This document shows, one piece after another, positions 39,101 through 52,826 of a DNA stretch of 64,000 nt. The notes beneath the pieces were generated by a model. The model saw nothing but the letters and a program-made list of their open reading frames with translations. It did no database searches and was not told the DNA's origin. The position numbers and the translations under genes are program-made. Origin of the DNA: Camelus bactrianus (taxonomy: Eukaryota > Chordata > Mammalia > Artiodactyla > Camelidae); contig NC_133566.1 in assembly GCF_048773025.1 (NCBI RefSeq), positions 12,557,001-12,621,000 on the forward strand, given 5' to 3'. Position 1 is the stretch's first letter. The number at the start of each line of letters is the position of its first letter.

Positions 39101-42100
39101 CTGCAAGACAGTCTCAGGAAGGGCGTTAACACCCTGCTCTGCTTGGTGAGCACATTGCCGCGCAATTAAGGCAAAAGCAGTGGGCAGGAGATAACCAAGG
39201 AGCAGAACCAGTCCCACTGGATCTCCAAGCCCCAGAAAACATGCCCCTACACATCCAAGAAGAGGGACGGCACAGCCTTCCCCCTCACCACAGCCCAACG
39301 TGTCACCAAAGGAGGCTCGAGGAAGGAGAGAGTTAGAAAAGAGGAAGAGGGAGAGGGAAGAGAAATCCTCCCCATTCTTAGAACCCACCACACATCCACC
39401 GCTTCCTTCATCCACCCTCCCTTCCTCATCCTCTGGTCCCCACTGGAAAGTGTGTGGGACTTGGGGGGTGGGGCAGGGCGGAGGAAGCTTACCAAACAGA
39501 CAATCACAACCCTCCCTGGGCCACAGCATGTTGCAGACATTTTGCAAAGAAATCCCCATGCACGCTTGCATGTCCTTAAATCCATGGCACAATAACGCAC
39601 AATAACTAAAAACACATTCTGCGGCCCCCAAAATATCGATCCATTGGTTAAGTCCCAACACAGCCAAGTGGATCTGCTCTGCACGCTGGTGTCCAGTTGG
39701 TCCTGACCACTTGTTTGAACCTCTAGCTTCTATCTGATGGATTCTCCTCCTTGCCACCCCCCACTTCTCTTTGCCTTTTACCAGCTCTTGGAGCAATAGT
39801 GCCACCTCTCCCTTTGGGAGAATCTGTGTCTGGGGACCTTTACTGTACGCTTCAGGGACATTGGTATTATAACCAGTCATGATAAGAAGATCGTGCTCAC
39901 AACATTTATGAGACACAAAAAGTCCCCAGTAAGTAGACAGGAGTGCTGGCCTGAGACTCTGGAGGTCATCGTCCACTGCATTCAGGAGTGTCGATACCCT
40001 CTGTTCTGTACATGAGCTAAAAGACGCTGAAATTTGCAACAGGAAATTAATGAGTAAGTTCAAAGGGAGTGTGGGCTTTGAGACTGAAATGCGTGGAAAA
40101 CTATCATTGAGACACCAGGTGCCTTGTTGAAGGCTCTGCTGAAGGCTCTATTTAAGGCAGTAACTCGCCATTTAGGTCCATACCGCCAGCCTCAAACTGA
40201 GACGGTTGCTGCGAACAAGTGTTTAAAACAAACTCAGAGATGGGCAACACCCACTCCCTGCTTCACACAAATCGGACAAGATTCACATCTGGGAGCGTCT
40301 TTAACAAAAATCAGGAAGTCAAATGGAGAAGCGGTCACCTCACCTCTGGTCTCAATACACCAGCAAGAGGTTTGGATTTGAGAGGGTTTGTTCCTCGGAA
40401 TTTAGGGAAAACAAAACAAAAGGCATTATGTCCAAAAATACACTGCATGTGAGGCATGAAGTAAGTGTTGATAGGAACAAAGATGAGTGTGGTAAATATA
40501 GTCTTCTTAACCGACCTAAAACAAAGGAGACAAATGACCCTTCCTTTCTTCTGTACCATCAGCAGGTGTTAAAAAGCTGGTAAAAGCATCCGTGGCTCTG
40601 AGCCTGGACTCTTCCTCAGAATCCTTCTGAACACAATGCTTCCACATGGTCAATATTGACCCAGCAACATACACTGGTCATCCTCATTCTAGGTTGAAGC
40701 AGATTTCAGTTATAAGCACTTTGGGTCTCAAGTGATTTCTAAGGCTTCCCACAGCCAGCCAGCCCTCTTTTCTCTGGGGTGAACCCTGAGGTAGTCTTCC
40801 CAGCAATTTTACTCCTAATGAGGTACCACAGAGGAATGCGTCTACCTGAGCACCAGGACTGACATCCAGAAACTTCCACAGCAGTGTGACTGGTTAACAG
40901 TCCCAAACTGCCAACAACTCCCATGACCACGTACTGATAGCAGAATGGATGCACGGCTACCTAGTTACTCAATGGAAGGGGCTCCAGCAAGGAAGATGAA
41001 CACCCTGCAGCTACACACTACATCACAGACGTATCAACGAAACCAAACCTAAGAACAGAAGCAACACATGAAAGAAAACCCTACTATATAATTAATCTCT
41101 TTCTGTAAACTTCAAAATTAGTCCAGTAAGCAGTTGGAAATGCAGGGCTGCCACCTGGGAAGGGAGAATACTGTTGGAGATGCGGAATTTGTCGCACCTG
41201 CACAAGGATGACCTTTGAAGCCATGAGAATAAGGGAATAACCTATCGGAGAGGAGGATGCAGAGAGAGCAGCTCTGACGCTCGGGAATCACCCAGATGGG
41301 TCGCAGAGAGACAGGACGCACAGACTGATGGGGGAAGTGATCCCTACTGACTTTCAACAAGGAAAAGCCATTGAGAAGAGGAGAAATGGACAGTGATAGT
41401 GGACGAGCCAAGGATCCATCTACCCAAGGCACCCACGAGGGCTCCCCCAGTCCAGAGTTGGGAGAGGAGGTGCTGTGTGCTCACTCGCAGGAAAGGCAGC
41501 TGAGGACAGCATGACCTTGGCCTCCTGTCACTGAATCGAGGGAGAGAAAGAACACACTCAGGACCACAGGCTGCTGTGGACAGACACCTGCTGATCACCA
41601 TTCGAAGAGAGAGATGGACACTCATGGGGGCAGGAACTTGGCACATTAGCTGGTTCCACACAGCAACCGCAGAACCAATGTTTTCTGTTAATTTCCAGAA
41701 AAGTATTTCTAGTAGGACTTTAGCTAGATGCATGCAAACATGGGTTTAACTGATCATTAAAGGATCCTGGCAAATTCAAGCCCTCCCTCTTGGGTGTAGC
41801 TAGCCAAAAAAGTAGAAAAGAAAAAGTTGATATTAATAGAATTTTTAAAAGCAGTCTCAGGAAACCACACACCATCCTCTTACAAGGCACTTCAGACACT
41901 TCCCCTGATCTGTTAAGAATTTAAATTTGTTCTCAAGATGATTTCATCCTTCCCTGTTTTCCCTGGTTCCATCACCTCCAATGGATGATCAACACACTCC
42001 ACAGCGTTAAGTGCATAATCTGCGTACACACCTGCAGTCTGAAGCCTTCCTGCTCAAACAGCAGAATTCAGCCTCTATGGATCAGTTTACAAAGCGACAT

Positions 42101-45100
42101 GATTAAAATGATTTTACAAAGTGACGTGATCAAAATGCACATTGGCATTTTATTTTTTTTTATCAAATGATTTATAACTAACAGCCTAAAAGCTGAAAAT
42201 CACTAGCATATGGTTAGAAAAGTTAAGCAAGCAGGTTTGGTAAAGGAAAATTTCAGTGCGTAAAATCTCAGTGTATATGAACACGGCACTTTCTAACAAG
42301 GCACTGAGGTCACAGCCTGACTCCAAGAATGTCAGCAGACACGTGTCAGCTTTTCCCAAGATTTCATAGTGTGTTTCCCTATTTAATACCACGCTGCTGC
42401 CTCACGCCAAGCATTTAATGTCACTCTGCTTTCACAGGCGTGTCCTTGCCATCACTTGAACGTCCGAGTAGCAGGCACCGCACGGGACCACTACCTGGGG
42501 GCTTTAATATGAAGTAAGCGGCAGACACTCCGGCGTGGCAGGTGAAGGGGCGGCCGTAGTCTTCCATTTTCACTTCTAAGAACGTTATGTTCACTGTGTA
42601 AAAAATATGTTCTTGGAAAACAGTGTAGTCTCTATAAAAGAAAAAAGCCAGTCATTAACTCACATGGGAGTCCTATTTACCCGACATATTTTATATGCTT
42701 TTGTCTGGAGAATCACATTCTCTCCTGGGGGACGCTTGGAGCCATCCTTTTACCCTAAGAACACCGCCAGCCAGTGGCGCCAGGAGGTGCGTGGACTGGG
42801 TCGCTCCAAATTTGCCTTTTCTTCTGGACAGTGACACGGAAGTGCGGTCCTGTTAATTAGAGACCCCAGCCTCAGCCCCAGGGGGTCCTCCCCTGTCCCC
42901 CCTCCACTCATCCTGACTTATCCACACTGCAAGGCCCAGCGCAGGTTCTTCCACCCTCTGACTTCATGAGTCTTGTTTTCTACCACTCAACTTCAACCAC
43001 CATAAGGTGGGTTTGCACCACTGGATCGGTTAGTGGCGACGCACCGTCTCCCCCAAGACTCCCATGTTGCTGCCTCGTTCTGCTACTTAAGCCTTGAAGG
43101 CCTGTGGCTCATGACATAACCAAACAGGAGCGAGACTGGTTTTCAGTAAGGAGCTGAGAAGATCAATCTGCGGCTTTGAAGCCATACTTTATGTTTTGCC
43201 TTCTCTCTTGAAGATGCAAGCAGGACTCGTAACATGACCATCTTCTTTGAGCCAGATGCTCGGCCGCACAGCACTGAGAAGGTCTTTGAAAGCTAAAACC
43301 AAAAGGAGTGACGAGGAGGCAGCGAGAGCCACCTCTGAAGAGCAGGACCAGCGCCCAAATCATTTAGCTGGAGAAATGCTTGCTAGCCTTTAAGGAAGCC
43401 AGAAAAACAAAACGCCTACTCAATTCCTTCCTGAATTCGTTTGGACTCGTTGTAGTAATGGTCGACCAAGGTGTCATTGACCCTCCAGCAGCGGGCGTTT
43501 GTGTTGTCCCGTGTGTCTGTGATATTGCAGTCCACGATGAGGGCGGAGCCTGCCGAATCACAGGGACAAACAGTCAGTGAAAACCCTACCCACGTGGCCT
43601 GCTTAACCAGGGCACCTTGCTTCTGAGCCCTGAATAGCCTTCAGTTGTCGAAAATACCCCCCTGAGGTCAATGTCCATCTACTTCATTCTCTCCTTGGAC
43701 AGAGTGACCTTCCAGGATGTCTATGGTACGGGACATGCTGCCAAATGTCACCAACTTCAGGCCAGTGTTTCCCACGATATCAGGGGACACAAATGCTATT
43801 TCTTCTCTTAGTAAACTTAGCAAAGAACTTTACAGTTTGCAAAGCATTTCGCACACACGTTCACCTTCAGTCTGCCCATCCTCACAGCCCTCCTGCGAGG
43901 CACAAAGGGGGCAGTACTATTACCCCCATCTTCCAGATGAGAACATGGAGGTTCAGATGGATCGAGCGACTTTCCCAAGGTCACACACTGGAGGAAGAAA
44001 CGAACTCTGATTTTCTAATTCCAAATCCAGCGATTTTTCTGCTTCACCCTTTGTGACCCCTACTCTCCCCTCTCTTTCCCTTAACCTGACCTCACACATG
44101 TTCACAAATTATATTTAATACATTTATATTTTCCCTTTCTTTTGCCCCAAAAGTCTAGTAAATTCCATCTATTTACTACATGTAAAAAAATTATTATACT
44201 TCTAAACAGTCTTTTAAGTTTCTTTAATCTAGGCGGTATTAAGTTTTTCCATTTTTGAGTGTGTGAAATATAACACACGCAGAATAAAAATGTATCAACT
44301 ATAAATGTGAAGTTACTGAGTTATTAGCAAGCAGATGTCCACCTCATGGAGGACACGGCACAGGGCCGGAACCCCAAGGCTGCCCACGTGCCCCTTCCCA
44401 GTTTTGCACCTGTCACTTCCTGTTCACCCCTGAGCTCCAGCTTCTCCCAACCAGCGTTTCGTCCACGATGCTCACCCACGCTGTCGCGTGTACCCAACTC
44501 CATTCAGACAGCGAGACACACTAGGACTTTTTCATTTCTTCTGCTGTTGCTGTACATGCGTCGGCGTGGTTTCCAGTGTCCGCCTCGCCTGCCTGAGGCT
44601 GCCGCGGCCTCCCTTCTCTCCTGCTCATCTCCCGGGTCCCATGGGTACATAGCTCACATCCCCACACCCGCACCCATGGTGGGTTTATGGACCTATCTAC
44701 CAGTAAAGTTGGTCGATCATAGATCACACATACTTTCAACCATAACAGCCGTGCCAAACTGCTTTCTAAGAGTTGTTCCCACTGACACTTCCACCAGCAG
44801 CGGAACTTTACAGACCCTGCCACGCCTGGGACTGTCAGTTTATTTCAACCACCTCGATGTGCCTGTCATGGCCTCATGTCGTGGATTTAACTCGCATTTC
44901 CCTAGATTGCACATAGTCGAGCACCTTTTAATCCTTCCTTTGGCCATGTTGACAGCCTCTGTTTGAACTGTCTGTCCACGTGGTTTGTCTGCCCTCCCAC
45001 CAGGTGGCCTTCCCCTCACCACTTCGGAGGAGTTCTGCTTACATCCTGGATAGGAGACCTTCACTCACTTATTACAAGCATCTTCTTCCACTGTGTGGCT

Positions 45101-48100
45101 TGTCTTTTCAATCTTTTAACATCTTTTAACAAAAGGAAGCTCTTATTTTTAATGTCATCCCACTTACCAGTTTTTTCCTTCAAGACCAGTAACTTCTACG
45201 TTCTCAAATTTTTTTTAATCTGCCTTTACTCCAAATCATGAAGGTGTTTCTCTAGAAATTTACTGTTTTGACTTTCACATCTAGGTCTATCATTCATTGA
45301 CATTATTATATAAATGGTTGTAAGAAAGGGATCAACTTCCCTTTTATTCTCTAATACATCCCATTGTCCAGGACCGTTTACTGCAAACAGTGCTGTCTCC
45401 CTACTCCTCTGCAGCATCAGCTTTGTCAAAATCAGCTGCTGGGCGCATGTGGGTCTATTCCAGGCCACCCATTCTGTTCCACAGTCTATCCTTGTACCAT
45501 GACTGGAGTGTCCAAATCACTGTCACTTTTTAATAAATCTTGAAATCTGGTGTCACTCGGCCTCCCATCTAGTTTTTCTTCATTAAAAGTGTCTTGACTA
45601 TTATTCAATCTTTGCATTTTCATACCAGTGTCATAATCAACATATCAAATTCTACAAAAGCCAAAATCTGTTGAGCTTTTGACTGTCTTCTCCCTCAAAA
45701 CAAGGAAAAAGTGCTCAATAGTTCAGTCCTGAGTGTGTTGTTTCTATAATTTCTAAAACTAGACTTTAAATTCAGATGAAGGACCTTCCCTTCCATTCCT
45801 AATTTGAAAAGAGTTGTTCCTTTTCTATTTTCCTTTATTTTTTTGCACATATCTTTTTTTTTATATATTGAAGTATAGTCATTTGTAGTGTGTGAATTTC
45901 TGGTGTACAGCACAGTGTACAAATACCTATATTTGTTTTCATATTCTTTTTCATTAAAGGTTGTTACAAGATACTGAGTATAGTTCCCTGTGCTATACAG
46001 AAGACATTTGTTTTTTATCTATTTTTATACATAGTGGTTAACATTTGCAAACCTCAAACTCCCAAATTTATCCCTTCCCACCTTCTTCCCCCTGTAACCA
46101 TAAGATTGTTTCCTATGTCCGCGAGTCTGTTTCTGTTTTGTAGGTGAGTTCATTAGTGTCCTCTTTTTTTCTCTTTTTAGATTCCACATATAAGTGATGT
46201 TATATGGTATTTTTCTTTCCTGGCTTACTTCACTCAAAATGATAATCTCCGGGTCCATGTATGTTGCTGCAAATGGCATTATTTTATTCTTTTTTATGGC
46301 TGAGTGGTATTCCATTGTATAAATATACCACAATTTCTTTATCCAGTCATTAGTTGATGCTCATTTAGGTTGTTTCCATGTCTTGGCTATTGTAAATAGC
46401 CCTGCTATGAGTATTGGGGTGCATGTCTCTTTTCAAATTAGAGTTTCCTCCAGATAACATGCCCAGGAGTGGGATTGCTGGATCATAGGGTAAGTCTATT
46501 TTTAGTTTTTTGAGGAATCTCCACACTGTTTTCCATAGTGGCTGCACCAAACTACATTCCTACCAACAGTGTAAGAGGGTTCCCTTTTCTCCATACCCTC
46601 TCCAGCATTTGTCATTTGTGGAGTTTTTACTCTTACCTTTGTTATTTCCTTCTATGGAGTTATTCAGTTGCTCTTTTTTAGAGACTTCAATGGTGAGTTT
46701 ATGGATTTTAATGTTTTCTACACTTATTATTAATAATAATATTTAAAGACACTAGCTTGTTTAGAAAGTACTACAAAGGGTGACATGTTCTCACTGCCAT
46801 TTTTTTTCTGTACCTAAGGCTTTGGCTTTACTCTAGACAAGAAAGTAAATAATTAGGAAGATGAATCTGTTTTTGCTTAACTTTTTTAATTAATGGATTT
46901 TATTACTGTTGGGTTTATCACTGTTTTGACTTTAGCTGTAAATTTCTAGACCAACTGAATTGTGATTATACCATCCGGTCTGTATAATTTCCTCTTTGGG
47001 GACTCTGAGAGGTTTTCACAGATGTTTAAAAGCATGATCTATTAAATATATTACTAGAATATTTTAGATCCTTATTTGACCAGCAAATTTGTCAAAGCCA
47101 GAGTATGCTAAAATCTCCCGCTGTAATTGAAACAATTGTATTGTCCTTGTATCTTTGTATATTTGACACATAGAAATTTTTATTTGGGGGAGGTATGTTT
47201 TTATTTGTATAAAATGATTCAATTTGTCATTTACCTTTTTTGCATCAGATGCTATATTAGTAGATTGAAAGATTAATATTGCAAATCTGATTTCTTTGTA
47301 TTGCTTCTTGTGTGCAATGCTTAGGCATATCTCACTCATGCACAGATTTTGAATCTTCTAGAATATGTACTTTTCGATCCGTGTCTTTTAAGAAGAGCAT
47401 GTAATTGGATTTTAATATTTGACTCAACCTGAACACCTGTCTTTTAATAAGGATTTTGTTTAATTCACTTTTTTTTTCTCTAGAAGGTACTCAACGTATT
47501 TTTATTTTACTAGTGATTGCCTTTAAATTTAAAAAAATAATTTGAGTCCCTTTTTATTTACTTGGATCACAAACTAAGGCAATGTTCATTGATCTCTTCT
47601 TAATGAAGAATATAACATGATAACTTCCCCTACTGTCTTCATACACTTCCTAGTAATACATGAGATGCTATAACCCAAGCCACTTGCTGGACCTTACTTC
47701 ATAGTAGTTTGATGTTGTGTATCATCTCTCTCAGGAAATGTCTGTCTTTGCATAAACAGATTTACAAGTCATCATTTAGACCCAGAGTGATCACTGCTGG
47801 ACCTTTTATATCACAACTTCCCCAGCTTTCAGCTCCGTGATTTTTTTATTTTGATGCCTCTTCTGATGAGCTCAGTTACACCCAAAACTGGAAACTGGAT
47901 GTGTATGGGGTCTGTCTTCCTTTTTGAAACTCAAAAGATTCATGCACCTACACAGACATGCTGATTTCTGCCCTCAGTGATTTCAATGACTTCAGTAACT
48001 TTACTCACCAAGTCGCACTTCAATTGAATTGTTTTTTGGATAAATGATCTTAGGGATGCGTCCTCCGTTTTGCACTTTTTCTGCTAAGAAATCATACCCA

Positions 48101-51100
48101 CACGAAATTGTATTAGAAACATTCCCAACTACTTCAGTGCAATACAAACATAAGGAAAACACAGCACAGAGCAGACCTTCAGTCAACGTTGGTCAAGAAA
48201 GAAACAAAACTCATGGTGTGACTAAATATCACTCCATCAATTTTTAAACCAGAAATAACTGAATTGCCAAGGAAAAAAATCTAAAAGCTGGGCTGCCAAG
48301 AGAGTTCCTCTTCCATTACAGATCTGACGTAAACTGGTAAGACTGTGTCATAAAGTCTCGTTGCCAGTCATCTTAAGCAGTGGCCGTAAGCAAAGCTCTG
48401 GCCTGGGTCCTACCAGAGAGGAGTACAGGTCCTAGTGGTCTGTCCTCAGCTCTACTCCATCCTCCAGCCCTGCTCGGCCCTCTTCTTCACAGCCTTTCCT
48501 CTCTTGTTGCTCTTCTGCACTTTCATTCCTCTCCCCAACTTTATAACGGTCTTCCTTGCACCAACTCCCACCCTTCTGTCTTTCTCCATGTCGTCCCTTC
48601 CCCGTTTGTTTACCAATATTCAGCAATCACCCTCTGCATCCCACATCCTTCCTCTCTAAAGGGGTGGGATGTGGAAAGTTCTAAGAGGGAAGCTCCGAAA
48701 TTGCAAAAACACATGTCCTTTACGATGGCAACTATATTTGCACGTTCTACAAACTATGCAAATTCTGTTTGTCCCAAACAGAAGTCGTCACCAGCCAGTT
48801 AATCACACACATGGGAAGTCTAGAAGTCATTCTAAACAGCAGCTTATCTCCCACTCTCTTCAAATCACCATCACCAAACCCAACTAATTTTACCTCTGAA
48901 CATTTCTCAGTCCAGGCCTCGTTCTTCACTCCAAAACCCTATTTTCTACACTCTGCTCTTTCCCTAAACACGCTCATTCACATCCGCCTCTTCAGTTACC
49001 AGCTAAAGGACCGTGACCTTGCAAGGTGTATCTCTAAGCTCCAGACACAGATAAGCCATGGCCTACTTGACATCTCATGTCACCAAGGACTCAACTTACC
49101 CACGACCAAACTCATGATCTCACTCCTAAACCCAGCTTCCCTCCAGAAGCATCTCATTTCCTTGAATAGTATCACCATCCAAAAGCCACCTTGGCCTTGA
49201 CACATCCCTCACCCCGTGTTCAATCCAACAGTGAGGCCTGTGGATTTTACCTCCTATAATGCTTAAAAACCCAAGAGCACAAAAATAATAACACTTAATA
49301 CAATTAATTTTCTTGATTAAGGGTGGCCCCAGGTGGGCCACACCATCGAGAAATTGCTATGCATCCCTCAGTATGATGAAGTCTGATGGAAATGAGTGAC
49401 AAACATGAAGGTTCACGTCAAAGAAATAGTCAGCCTCCGGGCCCTTCCATTTAGGTGAGTAAATCAGAAAACAGCTCTCTGCTGAGAGGAGAGCAGAGGC
49501 CACGCAGAAAGAAGTCCTTGTTGAGTGTGTTTAGAAGAAAAAAATGTTTGTCTGGCCCAGAAAGCCTGGGTCCTGGCCCTGCTGCTGTCACTAACCAGCT
49601 TTGTAAGTGTCCCTAAGTCACTCCTCTCCTGGCCTCTATAAAATTAATGGCTTCAGCTAAATTATTTGTAAGGTTTCTTCTACTCCTAAGATTCTGCTGT
49701 CAAATCCCCAGGTCACATATGCAAGAAAATTCTGGGCTGAGAACTGAAACCCCGTAAGTATTAGACATCCTGGAACCAAGTCCAGAGACCTTGACCTCTG
49801 CTGCACCTGAGGAATGGAATGGTCCCTGACAGTCACACCAGCGAAGGCGGAGGGAGAGAAGGGTGATTGTGATGGCATCTGCCAGCTGACTGAGTGCGCG
49901 TACTTTGCTGGCACCCCAAGAGCTGTTCCTGTACATGATCTCATGTAATTTTCATGACTAAACCAAGAGGTTTTTTTTTTTTTAATTTTCTGTCTTTTCA
50001 GATAAGAAAAACTAACCTGCCCCTGCCCTGTCACCCTACTCTTCCTACCCTATGATTCTAATGATGTTGAGCGTAAGAGCCTGCTCACCTTCAGGAAAGT
50101 CAAGATCCAGACTCACTTCTGGCCAAAGCCGGCCAGCTCCCGCAAAGCCAAGAGGCAGTCAAGGTGACGACAGGAGCGCACTTACCAATATTCACCGTGA
50201 TGCTGTTTAAAACCGTGTGCTGTTTCCCTGCGTGCGTGAGTCTGGCTTGACAGGCATATTTCCCTCCATCCTCTGCCGAGACATTCTTCACTAAAAGCCT
50301 TTTTTCCCGAGAAATAAACCTCTCTCCTTCAATCTCTTTACAGTCCTAAATACAAAAAAAAAAAAAAAAAATCTTTTCAATTCAAGAGTATTTTGAGTTA
50401 TCAGTTACATTTCTACTTAGCACTTTTCTATGAACCATGGACAGACAAGAAACCTGTGTGATCTCTAGACCTTAGGTAATTTACAGTCTAACTGAAGAAT
50501 ATAAAATATGTACATATATATTTTATTTATAGCAGAAATTTGTTTGAAGAAATACTACAACATATAAAAACCATATAAAGTTTAATTTCCACTCATACAG
50601 TGGTAAATTTGATATAATGCATAATAAAAAACTTTTAAAATCCAGAATGCACAAAGTACTGTACAGTTAGATCACTAAGTCAAATCTAGATTTTATATAT
50701 ATATAAAGACTATTTTATGGGCTGCAGTGAGTGTTATAAATATGAAGTCCACTAGGAGCTGAGAGGGGAGAGGCTAGAAGGAAGACCTTATGGAGAAGAA
50801 CTGGGATGATCAATAAAGGAGTTTGGTAGGAGGATGTGAACAGGCAGGAATGTCCTCCATCGACAGGAGTCCACATCTCCCAATGGACCACCACGTAGTG
50901 ATACCAGGCTCCTTTGCAAGGCTGCGAGCACAGGTGAGTAAGGACCGCTTCCACTGTGTTATGCAGCCAATTACACCTTCTCCACCTGTCAGGGTTGACC
51001 TTACACAGGTCCAAACTAACCCTTCACCAACATTCTATTTGGAGGCCTGAGCAATAGTCAAAGTACGTGGCAGGGCTCCTGGGGAGCAGATGTCACAGCA

Positions 51101-52781
51101 CTTCTTAAGTCACCCATGCTGCCACCGCATCAACAAAACCAACCTGGAGACGAGTCAGTCTCAGGAAGGCCCTCCTCACTTGTCATCCTCAGTAACCACC
51201 CAGAGGGCGAGACTCACCGCGCACCCGGCCTGTCGTAAGCTCTCGTTCTCGTGGTAACCTCTTCTTCCATCTCAGACCCACTTCTGAACTCTTTCTCAAA
51301 CCTTTTCCTCCTTCTCCAGGAAGTACCACTTCACAGAACAACATCTTGGAGGACTGAGTCCATTGGTTTGGCGTTTTCTACTAACTTTGACCGTATTTCC
51401 TGTGACCTAACCATTTCACTCTTAAGTAAATGTCCCACTGAAACGCATGTGCGTGTGAATCAAAAGATATATACAAGAATGTTCCTGGCAGCTTTATTCC
51501 TAGTGGCCAAGCATTGGGAAACCTTAAAAAGCCTGATGACAATAACGCAACGCTACACAGCAATGGAATGAATGGCCAAGAGCGATCTGCAGCAGCATGG
51601 ATTACCCTCACAAGTCTCCATCAGCCAGAAGCAAAATGCCACAGGGAAGCCAGACACAAGATCCTACATACAATACGAGGCAACTTCAGGAAGGTTCATA
51701 AACTGGCAAAAAACTAATCTATTATCAGTCAAGAGAGTGGTTCTTTTTGAAGATCAAGGAGACATGGTTTTTGGAAGATGGCAGAAGCGGGGCTTCTGAG
51801 GTGCTGGTGATGCTGAGTTCTTGACCTTGGTGGAAGGCTTAATTGGAAGGTGTGCTTCCTTTCTGGTAGTCTGTCAAGCTTGTCCACTTCTGACTCATGC
51901 ATTTTCTTGATGGATGCTACACTTTAGTGAAAAATTTTTAATGTGTTTCAAACATTGGCAACTAGGATCTATAAATATATAAAATCTTCTCCAAGTCAGT
52001 AAGAAAATGGTAAGAAAAATGAAAAAAGAAATATGGTAAAAGAGAGGCGTTAAGCAGAGTTCTGAAGAGGATATAGAAATGGCCAATAATCATACGAAAC
52101 AATTGATCAATCTCACTAATAATTAAGGAAAAGTAAACTAAAACAACAGTAAGGGAACTTTTTATACCCATCAAAATAATATAAAAAAAAGCTTTCAAGT
52201 CTTACAAGACAAAGTCCTACACAAGGTTTTAGGAAATCCAGGACACTGCTGGTGAGAGTAGGGCACACGGACCCACTGTGTAGCCCAGGGAACTGTATTC
52301 AGTACCTTGTAATAACTAACAGTGGAAAAGAATCTGGAAAGGAATGTATATATGTGTGTGTGTATATATGTAGATAGATAGATAGACAGACAGACATACA
52401 TAACTGAATCTCTTTGCTGTGCACCTGAGACTAACACAACATTGCAAATCAACTATACGTCAATTCAAAAAGTGTTGCAGAGCAATTTGGCAACATCAAT
52501 AAAGTGGAATATGTTTTTCATATGCGTATCCTACAAACGAGCAATGCTAAGGCTAGTCATCACATGCTCTAAGAAAAACTCACACACCGTCAAATGTGCA
52601 TAAATGCATTTAAAAGGGACAAGGACATTTATTGCCACATTCCTTGTGAGAGAAGAAAAGAGAAACAAGCTAAATGAATGTGAAATGTGTAACAGAGAGG
52701 ATCAACCAAGGCAGAAACTGATTTTTAAAAGGAGGGACAGAGCTAGCAAATCTCCTATGAGACCAACCAAGTGAGAGAGAC

Positions 52782-52826
<45 letters not shown>

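Noticed and set aside
44997-45009. CTCF-like ccaccaggtggcc
   Set aside because: Lies in an old L1 and matches only the short core; too weak to call.
43500-47600. Search for further IL-1 receptor family exons in long introns and flanks
   Set aside because: Only L1-derived and other repeat sequence found; no second TIR or Ig exon in the window.
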